Assembly (NCBI GenBank): GCA_964352225.1
Contig: CAYGRM010000106.1
Coordinates: 1-17,892 of the forward strand
Direction: 5' to 3'
Source: CAJQQY01 sp964352225
Lineage (GTDB): Bacteria; Bacteroidota; Bacteroidia; Chitinophagales; Saprospiraceae
Length of the DNA stretch: 17,892 nucleotides
Below, one piece after another: positions 8,930 to 14,397 of this stretch. The position numbers and the translations under genes are program-made. Position 1 is the first letter of the stretch; each line of letters begins with the position of its first letter. The notes under the pieces were generated by a model. It was not told the origin of the DNA. It ran no database searches and was given only the letters and a program-made list of their open reading frames with translations.

Positions 8930-9586
8930 TTACTTTTGCGTAGTATCTTTTTTCTCTTCGGCCACTTGCCTTGGTTTTTCTCTTTCTGCATCAACGAAAC
9001 CTTTCAACTCCAACTTGATCGCCCTATCATAATTCGTAATAACTTTGATACTTGGAACCTGTCGTCCTAATTTACCTGCACTTTTAAAGGTTACGGAAAT
9101 TTTTCCATCTTCCCCTGGGGCAATTGGTTCTTTAGGATAAAGAGGTACGGTACATCCACATGATGGTTCCACCCGCTTAATCACTAAATCATCATTACCA
9201 ACATTTTTAAAATAGAAATCGTGCTGAACAGTATCGCCTTGCATGATGAAACCATAATCATGAACCTTCTCAGGGAAATGCATTTTGGCTCTTTTCTTAG
9301 GCATTTTTTTCACTTCCTTCTTTTCCTCTTTCGGCTTTTCTTCAACTAATGTTTCAGATTCCTTTTTAGTTTCTTCTATTTTTTCAACATCAGTTGGTTC
9401 CGCTAATTTATCACTATCAGCATTTGAAATAGCTACAGCTTTAGGTTCAACTGAGTTAGTTGGTTCGGTAGAAATACTATTATCGCTAGCTTCTGAGGAA
9501 GAACCATTCCCTCCACATGAACTACATAATATTACGATTGAAAAAATTAGGCTCAATGACTTGAGTGACTTTTTAAATTGTATCAT
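8930..9586 (-). CDS. DUF1573 lipoprotein
   Basis: This 218-residue exported protein has no established biochemical function. Residues 1-23 form a lipoprotein signal peptide (hydrophobic 11-21, then CSSC with lipidated C24). A low-complexity Ser/Glu/Lys linker covers about 25-100, rich in EEKPKEEKKEVKK-like runs. A DUF1573 immunoglobulin-like domain covers about 104-197, with the family landmarks HDYGFIMQGDTVQHDFYFKN, the near-invariant SCGCT (142-146) and IAPGEDGKISVTF. A short charged tail ends the protein. DUF1573 domains are abundant in Bacteroidota, usually on secreted or lipidated proteins, and the SCGC cysteines may form a disulfide or bind metal. The gene is monocistronic by its terminator, with possible readthrough into the kinase. 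Confidence 0.9.
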   Translation of the reverse strand: MIQFKKSLKSLSLIFSIVILCSSCGGNGSSSEASDNSISTEPTNSVEPKAVAISNADSDKLAEPTDVEKIEETKKESETLVEEKPKEEKKEVKKMPKKRAKMHFPEKVHDYGFIMQGDTVQHDFYFKNVGNDDLVIKRVEPSCGCTVPLYPKEPIAPGEDGKISVTFKSAGKLGRQVPSIKVITNYDRAIKLELKGFVDAEREKPRQVAEEKKDTTQK

Positions 9587-9644
9587 AAAACTAAATTGTT
9601 AGAAATTATTTTTTTGGGGGGAAGTTATCTACGATTTATTTTCC

Positions 9645-9652
9645 CAAAAATA
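9645..9652 (-). promoter_or_regulatory. Candidate -7 element for DUF1573 gene
   Basis: Read on the minus strand this is TATTTTTG, an exact TAnnTTTG match, about 58 bp upstream of the ATG at 9586. No TTG is seen at the expected -33 distance. Confidence 0.4.
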
Positions 9653-9846
9653 GTGATTATTGAATGATTATTGGAAAATAATGGATTTTAATCCTAGGTT
9701 ATCCTTCTACATTTCTAAACTTATATATTCTTAATAAAATAAGATTAAGCTAAAGGTATACATAATAATTTCCCCATCAATTTTAGGACGTTATTTTTCA
9801 ACTACTTGTCACTTTATATATATTTTATCCAAAATCGTTTTATCCA
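9653..9846. other. Intergenic stretch with a short direct repeat
   Basis: This stretch lies between the DUF1573 promoter and the LamG terminator. It is AT-rich and has no gene. The only structure I see is TTTTATCCAAAA at 9823-9834, repeated at 9838-9849 (period 15 bp), running into the terminator A-run. Its role, if any, is unknown. Confidence 0.5.
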
Positions 9847-9896
9847 AAAAAAAATCACGTTTTATACCCACTTGATGGTAAAACGTGATTTTTTTT
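9847..9896 (-). terminator. Intrinsic terminator of the first LamG gene
   Basis: TCACGTTTTA (9855-9864) pairs with TAAAACGTGA (9879-9888), and eight A on the left pair with eight T on the right (18 bp in all, 14-nt loop). Reading on the minus strand the hairpin ends in a T-run, 23 bp past the stop codon at 9920. The symmetric A/T flanks could also stop transcription from the left. Confidence 0.92.
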
Positions 9897-9919
9897 CTAC
9901 TTAGAGAAGGAATCTTTCA

Positions 9920-11191
9920 TCACCTTAATACAGTAAGGCTTCCAAGTTTTATTTTCTCTTCGCCTTGACAATTATAAACAATTCGATATACACAAACGCC
10001 TGGATTTATTTTTTTCCCATTAAAACTTCCATCCCATTGATCAAAGACATCTTCGGAATAAAAAACTCTTCCCCCCCATCGATCGAAAATTTCAAAAGAA
10101 ACGAAATCCACTATTGCGTATGGATTACTAATAAAATAAGTTTCATTGATTCCATCACCATTTGGCGTAAAGGCTTTTGGCAAAAGTATTTGATTACAAT
10201 CTAAACTATCCGCATCAACTACTCTAATATTGATCGTATCTCTTGCAACACATCCTCCGATAGACATCGAATCAACAAAAGATAAAACAAAGGTTCCATC
10301 CTCTGGTGGTGTAATAGTTGTATTTGGATCGGTAGGATCATCAACTCCTAAAGATGGATCTGATGGTGACCAACTATAACTTTCAGCACAAGTCGAACTT
10401 GTAAAAATGTCAACTGAAGTTCCTTCAATAATTAAGGTATCTCTTCGATTCCCAATTATATCTACATCATATGAAAATTCCTCAACTTCAGAAAGTGGTA
10501 CCGCTCGATTATACACTCGCAAATCATCAATATACCCATCAAAGGCAAAGTCAACTGATCCAACACAAGGCCCATATCCCAAAATTAATTCATTGTTATT
10601 TTTAGGATTCAAAATTCCAACGGTTGGCTTTTCGCCAATCAAAATTCCATCTGCATAAAAAGAAACTCTATTAGATTTTTTAATTAAGACAATGTGGTGC
10701 CAACATCGATCATCATTCAATCTTCCAGAAATAGTTACATTTTTGATAGCATCTTCTCCTACATAAGCTGTGATGAAATTTGTGGCACCGGTGTACCGAA
10801 TTGAGATTCCATTATCATCATTACAATCTCCCATTTTGGAAATTAGTGTTCGATTACCATTATAATCTGTTACTTTGAAAAACATACTGATGGTAAAGTC
10901 ATCATCATCAAAGTAATTATCATAATTTCCGATTAAGAAAATTTTATCTTCAAAATTAGCTCCTCCCACATTTTGTGACCCTTCCATTATTAGTGCAGAA
11001 TCCTTTACCCCACACGCACATCCAATTCCGTTGGGAAATCCAAACTGAAAATCAGGGAAAGCTGAATTATTAATTCCAGTTACGTCCACAACTTCACCAC
11101 ATTGATCAAAGGTAAAATGTGCCACTAATCCACTCTGAGCGTTGCTCTGAAAACTTAGAAAAAATAGAAAAACCAGGGAAAAATATTTCAT
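9920..11191 (-). CDS. Secreted LamG/ConA-like protein with T9SS type-B sorting domain
   Basis: This 423-residue surface or secreted protein has a signal peptide (1-19, SNAQS at cleavage). A laminin-G/concanavalin-like jelly roll follows (about 21-240; GLVAHFTFD, the CAC pair at 58-60, DGYIDDLRVYNRA near its end). An Ig/PKD-like module (about 245-325) and a type-B T9SS sorting domain (about 332-423; FTPNGDGINE, IFDRWGGRVFYS, QWDGSFNG, NPGVCVYRIVY) complete it. LamG_3 domains often bind carbohydrate or protein, but no ligand can be read from the sequence. The architecture is common in Saprospiria. It is a paralogue of the gene at 11909-12655, sharing five aligned cysteines. Upstream lie three copies of AATTATCG, one touching the start codon. 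Confidence 0.9.
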   Translation of the reverse strand: MKYFSLVFLFFLSFQSNAQSGLVAHFTFDQCGEVVDVTGINNSAFPDFQFGFPNGIGCACGVKDSALIMEGSQNVGGANFEDKIFLIGNYDNYFDDDDFTISMFFKVTDYNGNRTLISKMGDCNDDNGISIRYTGATNFITAYVGEDAIKNVTISGRLNDDRCWHHIVLIKKSNRVSFYADGILIGEKPTVGILNPKNNNELILGYGPCVGSVDFAFDGYIDDLRVYNRAVPLSEVEEFSYDVDIIGNRRDTLIIEGTSVDIFTSSTCAESYSWSPSDPSLGVDDPTDPNTTITPPEDGTFVLSFVDSMSIGGCVARDTINIRVVDADSLDCNQILLPKAFTPNGDGINETYFISNPYAIVDFVSFEIFDRWGGRVFYSEDVFDQWDGSFNGKKINPGVCVYRIVYNCQGEEKIKLGSLTVLR

Positions 11192-11251
11192 CGATAATTG
11201 GTGTTTTTTTAATTTTTGACTCGATAATTCAACTAAATAAAAACGATAATT
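11192..11251 (-). promoter_or_regulatory. Three AATTATCG copies upstream of the LamG gene
   Basis: On the + strand CGATAATT occurs at 11192-11199, 11222-11229 and 11244-11251, all in the same orientation (starts 30 and 22 bp apart). The first abuts the ATG of the LamG gene; the first two also share the preceding T. They could be binding sites of a regulator or part of a leader RNA. A weak -7-like TACTTTTT lies just upstream (11268-11275, minus). Confidence 0.45.
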
Positions 11252-11378
11252 ATTTAATTTTATTGGAAAAAAGTAGAGTTATGAACAATCGCTGCTAATT
11301 GATAGAAAAAAAGATGTAAAAATGAGCTTTCTTACTATTCTTCTTCAAAATTATTCACACATATATATACTATTCAAA

Positions 11379-11699
11379 CTACGAACCAAAAAGATCACCT
11401 AAACCACCTAATCCTGGAGGCATCATATCTTTCATCATTTTTTGCGATTCGATAGCTTCTTGTTCTGCTGCCTTATCCAAAACTCGATTCACCACTTCGA
11501 TCAATAAATCCTCTATTTGTTCCATATCCTCTAAGTCAATTGCCTCTTTTTTGATCGAAATATTAGTGATTTCTCGATTTGCATTAGCACTTACTTCAAT
11601 TGCTCCATCTCCTATTTTCTCAGTCAAAATGATGGTATTCAATTTTTCTTTCATCGCTTTTTGCTTCTCCTCCATATTTCCTAAAAGATCTCCAAACAT
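11379..11699 (-). CDS. YbaB/EbfC-family nucleoid-associated protein
   Basis: This 106-residue cytosolic protein belongs to the YbaB/EbfC DNA-binding family, whose dimers bind DNA and influence nucleoid structure and expression. It shows the family pattern: an N-terminal helix (MFGDLLGNMEEKQKAMKEKL), a beta core (GDGAIEVSANANREITNISI), a helix with LEDMEQIEDLLIEVVNRVLDKA, and a Met/Gly-rich tail (MMPPGLGGLGDLF). Length is typical (100-115). In many bacteria ybaB sits with dnaX and recR; here it stands alone between two LamG-type genes, with its own candidate promoter. The downstream stretch to 11252 has no clear terminator. Confidence 0.92.
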   Translation of the reverse strand: MFGDLLGNMEEKQKAMKEKLNTIILTEKIGDGAIEVSANANREITNISIKKEAIDLEDMEQIEDLLIEVVNRVLDKAAEQEAIESQKMMKDMMPPGLGGLGDLFGS

Positions 11700-11798
11700 G
11701 ATATTGTTATTTTTACGTTTTACAAAGCATGCTCAACTTTTACGAGGAACATGAATCGCTTTAAAATTTTTAAAATAAGAATTTCGAAAAATATTGCG

Positions 11799-11806
11799 CA
11801 AAGGTA
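11799..11806 (-). promoter_or_regulatory. Candidate -7 element for ybaB
   Basis: The minus strand reads TACCTTTGCGC here, an exact TAnnTTTG followed by C, as in the extended Bacteroidota consensus. It would give a leader of about 90 nt before the ATG at 11699. No TTG at -33 is evident. Confidence 0.5.
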
Positions 11807-11864
11807 ATTGCTTTGGTTGGAATAAATAAATTTAGAGATTTGAATTTTCGTAAGATGAATATCA

Positions 11865-11897
11865 GAGTCGTTAGCTTATTTAGTTGATTAACGACTC
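11865..11897 (-). terminator. Hairpin downstream of the second LamG gene, possible terminator
   Basis: GAGTCGTTA (11865-11873) pairs with TAACGACTC (11889-11897) around a 15-nt loop, 12 bp past the stop at 11909. On the minus strand no T-run follows, so it is a weak terminator at best, perhaps a 3'-end stabiliser. Confidence 0.45.
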
Positions 11898-11908
11898 CGC
11901 GATTCATT

Positions 11909-12655
11909 TTATGTGACACAATCCGTATGCGCCTTTTCTATTGGAGTCAATGAATAAATCGCTTCAACTTCTTCTTCCGTAAGTGCTCGATCATACACTC
12001 TCACTTCATCCAAAATTCCTTTAAACCTTTGCACTTTCCCATTCAAACAAGGAGAATTGGAAAAAGATAAAACCGCATCATTGCTTAAATCTACTCCGCT
12101 ACACCGTTTGACCGATTTTTGCATAATTCCATTGATATAAGTATGTGCTTCTTGCCCTTCTCTAACCAACGTAACATGATACCAGCCTCCCTCTTCGATG
12201 TCTGGAGAGATGTCATTATATTTTTTATATTCATTTTGCTGGACAAAAGTTTCAATCGTTTTTGTATTTCTATTTAATAAAAAATCTAAAACGAATTCCT
12301 CTCCACAATCTTCTCTTTTACTAAAAAGACTTTGTTCATAAAAAGAATATTGATCTGTGCGAATAAAAAAACTAAGCGTAAAATCAGAAGTCGTAAAATA
12401 TCTATTGATTATTCCATGAAATTCTACATAATCATTTACGCCATCCAATAACAAACCATCATCCTCGATGCCACACCAGCAAGTTACATCGCCAAACAAT
12501 AATCCATCATTACCGTTTCCGCTGACATCTCGAGCATCACAATCATTGAAATTATAGTGAGCCACGAGCCCATCTTGAAGAGAAATTGTCTTAGAATCGA
12601 AGACAAAAGAAAAGTTGAATATTACAAAAAGCAATAAGAGGAATGTTTGTTTCAT
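11909..12655 (-). CDS. Secreted LamG/ConA-like protein lacking a T9SS sorting domain
   Basis: This 248-residue exported protein has an N-terminal hydrophobic signal segment (about 4-19) with no obvious cleavage motif. A single LamG_3 jelly-roll domain (about 29-234) follows, with GLVAHYNF, CWCGIEDDGLLLDG (59-72), TSDFTLSFFIRT and KGILDEVRVYDRALTEEEV. The protein stops about 14 residues after the jelly roll (PIEKAHTDCVT). Related Saprospiria proteins, including the paralogue at 9920-11191, normally continue into Ig/PKD-like and sorting domains. No continuation appears in any frame between the stop and the hairpin at 11897, so it is shortened rather than freshly frameshifted. It starts 36 bp after the murQ stop on the same strand, so the two are probably co-transcribed. 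Without a sorting domain it would remain in the periplasm or leave by another route. Confidence 0.85.
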   Translation of the reverse strand: MKQTFLLLLFVIFNFSFVFDSKTISLQDGLVAHYNFNDCDARDVSGNGNDGLLFGDVTCWCGIEDDGLLLDGVNDYVEFHGIINRYFTTSDFTLSFFIRTDQYSFYEQSLFSKREDCGEEFVLDFLLNRNTKTIETFVQQNEYKKYNDISPDIEEGGWYHVTLVREGQEAHTYINGIMQKSVKRCSGVDLSNDAVLSFSNSPCLNGKVQRFKGILDEVRVYDRALTEEEVEAIYSLTPIEKAHTDCVT

Positions 12656-12691
12656 GGTTTGCGCATTTCCTATTAAGATACTGGAAATACT

Positions 12692-13498
12692 TTATTTTTC
12701 AAAATGTGCTATCGCATTTCTCACACTTCCATATTTTTCTAACAATGCTTTTGCATCTTTTTTTGAAATATTGATTTCATTTTGAATCATCAGAATTCCA
12801 CGTTCCCAAAGTTTATCATTCGACAATTGCATGTCGACCATTTTATTCCCTTCTACTCTTCCTAACTGAATCATAACGGAAGTACTAATCATATTGAGAA
12901 CCATTTTTTGAGCAGTCCCAGCTTTCATTCTCGAACTTCCTGTCACGAACTCTGGCCCAACAATAACTTCAATTGGAAAATCTGCCACAGCAGCCAAAGG
13001 ACTTCCTTCATTACAAGTGATACAGCCGGTTGAAATTCCATTTTTTTGAGCATCTTTTAAACCATTAACAACATAGGGAGTAGTTCCACTAGCCGCAATC
13101 CCAATGACCACATCTTGTTCGTTAATTTGATATTTTCCTAAATCTTGCCAAGCCATTTCTGTATTATCCTCTGCATTTTCTACAGCATTTCGAATTGCTT
13201 CATCTCCACCAGCAATCAATCCAATTACCCAATCAGGAGAAACGCCAAAGGTAGGTGGACATTCCGATGCATCTAATATTCCTAAGCGGCCACTTGTACC
13301 AGCTCCTAGGTAAAATAGCCGCCCTCCATTTTTCATTTTTTCCACGATGACTTTTACCAAAGGTTCAATCTGCAGAATAGCTTTTTGCACGGCGTGTGCC
13401 ACGGTTCGGTCTTCAGTATTGATATTTTCCAATAACTGCCGAACGGTCATTTTTTCTAGATTTTGATATTTAGAGTCTTCCTCCGTAATTTTTTTCAT
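12692..13498 (-). CDS. murQ: N-acetylmuramic acid 6-phosphate etherase (MurQ)
   Basis: This cytosolic enzyme splits the lactyl ether of MurNAc 6-phosphate to give GlcNAc 6-phosphate and D-lactate in cell-wall recycling. The SIS-type sugar-phosphate fold is clear: GGRLFYLGAGTSGRLGILDASECPPTFG (58-85), AGGDEAIRNAVENAEDN, GIAASGTTPYV and TGSSRMKAGTAQKMVLNM. E79 (in ECPPT) and E110 (in NAEDN) correspond to the two catalytic glutamates of E. coli MurQ (E83 and E114). The C-terminal helices end in ALLEKYGSVRNAIAHF. At 268 residues it is a little shorter than E. coli MurQ (about 298) but complete. No MurNAc kinase, transporter or beta-N-acetylhexosaminidase gene is nearby; the only partner is the LamG gene behind it. 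It is divergent from the gene at 13576. Confidence 0.96.
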   Translation of the reverse strand: MKKITEEDSKYQNLEKMTVRQLLENINTEDRTVAHAVQKAILQIEPLVKVIVEKMKNGGRLFYLGAGTSGRLGILDASECPPTFGVSPDWVIGLIAGGDEAIRNAVENAEDNTEMAWQDLGKYQINEQDVVIGIAASGTTPYVVNGLKDAQKNGISTGCITCNEGSPLAAVADFPIEVIVGPEFVTGSSRMKAGTAQKMVLNMISTSVMIQLGRVEGNKMVDMQLSNDKLWERGILMIQNEINISKKDAKALLEKYGSVRNAIAHFEK

Positions 13499-13526
13499 AA
13501 AAAAAAGTTAATACTTTAGGATACGA

Positions 13527-13556
13527 AATTTGAAACAAATTAGTTATCTATCTTTG
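13527..13556. promoter_or_regulatory. Divergent promoter region with palindrome and -7 element
   Basis: The 77-bp space between murQ and the gene at 13576 holds a perfect 6+3+6 palindrome AATTTG-AAA-CAAATT (13527-13541). On the + strand TATCTTTG (13549-13556) is an exact -7 element with a TTTG (13529-13532, inside the palindrome) 16 bp before it, slightly short for a -33. The minus strand has no equally good -7 for murQ. A protein bound at the palindrome could affect both genes. Confidence 0.5.
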
Positions 13557-13575
13557 ATATTAAATTATTTTATTC

Positions 13576-14025
13576 ATGATGAAATCAATAACAAAATATA
13601 CTTTCGCTTTATTACTTTTTCTTTTTTTACAAAATACTTTGGCTGCACAAACCTTAATCAATTGGAGCTATCTCGGTGATGTAAAATATGAAGTAAAATA
13701 TTCCGAAGAGCTAGGATATAATTTGCATATCGCCACTTTTGGAAAATCAATCAAAAATCTTGATGGAGAAGAAGTCATCATTTCTGGACATATGATTCCA
13801 CTTGATCCCTTGGGGGTATCTTATGTTTTGTCAAAAAACCCAAATTCAAGTTGCTTCTTTTGCGGAGGTGCTGGCCCTGAGACTGTTTTAGAATTAGAAC
13901 TAAAACCCAGCGCTATCAAAAGATACGAAGTTGATTCTGTCGTCGAGTTCAAAGGTGTTCTGAAGTTGAATAAGGTGGATGATAAGCATTTGACTTATGT
14001 ATTAAAAGAAGCGGAACCGAATTAG
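13576..14025 (+). CDS. Small secreted protein with CxxC, DUF3299-like
   Basis: This 149-residue protein has a clear signal peptide (hydrophobic 8-19, cleavage near LAAQ at 22-25). The mature part holds EEVIISGHMIPLDPLGVSYVLS and a conserved-looking block NSSCFFCGGAGPETVLELEL containing a CxxC pair (C93, C96). The pattern 'sGymiPLd...fvL...CfFCg..gPe.v.el' is like DUF3299 and related Bacteroidota periplasmic proteins, which have no known function; some lie near metal or heme transport genes. The CxxC suggests metal binding or redox activity, which is inference. Translation may start at either of two adjacent ATGs (13576 or 13579). No transporter gene is nearby to suggest a substrate. Confidence 0.75.
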   Translation: MMKSITKYTFALLLFLFLQNTLAAQTLINWSYLGDVKYEVKYSEELGYNLHIATFGKSIKNLDGEEVIISGHMIPLDPLGVSYVLSKNPNSSCFFCGGAGPETVLELELKPSAIKRYEVDSVVEFKGVLKLNKVDDKHLTYVLKEAEPN

Positions 14026-14156
14026 CAAAAATGGCTACGCTGACAAAGAATAGCGGTCGACTTGCTCCCTCACACATAACAGACAACGAAATACTACTAT
14101 AAGATTTAACAGTCTGTCTGATCTCGATCAACATAGTGATCTCTTTTTGAAATAAT

Positions 14157-14194
14157 GTTCCCATATTGAGAACACTTGTTTTCATTTTGAGAAC
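14157..14194 (+). promoter_or_regulatory. TTGAGAAC repeats upstream of the NtrC-like regulator
   Basis: TTGAGAAC occurs at 14166-14173 and again at 14187-14194, exactly 21 bp apart (two helical turns). An imperfect inverse copy GTTCCCAT lies at 14157-14164, so the left pair makes a near-palindrome. Such phasing is typical of protein-binding sites. The repeats end two bases before the sigma-54-like site, and autoregulation by the downstream gene is possible. Confidence 0.45.
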
Positions 14195-14195
14195 T

Positions 14196-14211
14196 TGGCA
14201 TAGTATTAGCT
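14196..14211 (+). promoter_or_regulatory. Sigma-54-like -24/-12 match
   Basis: TGGCATA-GTAT-TAGCT matches the consensus TGGCAYR-N4-TTGCW at all specified bases but one, with GG and GC 12 bp apart as required. A start about 12 nt downstream would leave a leader of about 175 nt. Whether this organism has RpoN cannot be told from the window, so a chance match is possible. Confidence 0.35.
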
Positions 14212-14270
14212 ATTATTATAATACGTAGCTTTTATATTCCCCCCTTAAAAGTTACCGTTCCAAAGATTAT

Positions 14271-14325
14271 CTGCTGAAACAGAATTCGAACAGAAATGTG
14301 AGATTCTGTTTCGCAGTAATTTTTT
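14271..14325 (+). terminator. Terminator- or attenuator-like stem-loop in the regulator leader
   Basis: CTGCTGAAACAGAAT (14271-14285) pairs with ATTCTGTTTCGCAG (14303-14316) as a 14-bp stem with a single bulged T and a 17-nt loop, followed by TAATTTTTT (14317-14325). It is a credible intrinsic terminator 73 bp before the regulator ATG. It is 245 bp past the stop of the preceding gene, which makes a leader attenuator at least as likely as that gene's terminator. Confidence 0.65.
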
Positions 14326-14397
14326 GGGTTCTCCTTATTCTTAGAAACACCAAAACTATTACACGAATGGGGATCACAAAAAATCAAGAATAGTTTA

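Noticed and set aside
9285..9602. Hydrophobic open frame opposite the DUF1573 linker
   Set aside because: It is the reverse reading of a Ser/Glu/Lys-rich low-complexity linker, which commonly yields long Ser/Phe-rich shadow frames.
6586..13498. Genomic island or mobile element hypothesis
   Set aside because: No integrase, transposase, attachment repeats or tRNA are seen, and composition looks uniform with the housekeeping genes around it.
14026..14156. Possible tRNA or small RNA between the CxxC gene and the regulator
   Set aside because: No cloverleaf arms, TPsiC-like box or other RNA signature is visible; only the later hairpin and repeats stand out.
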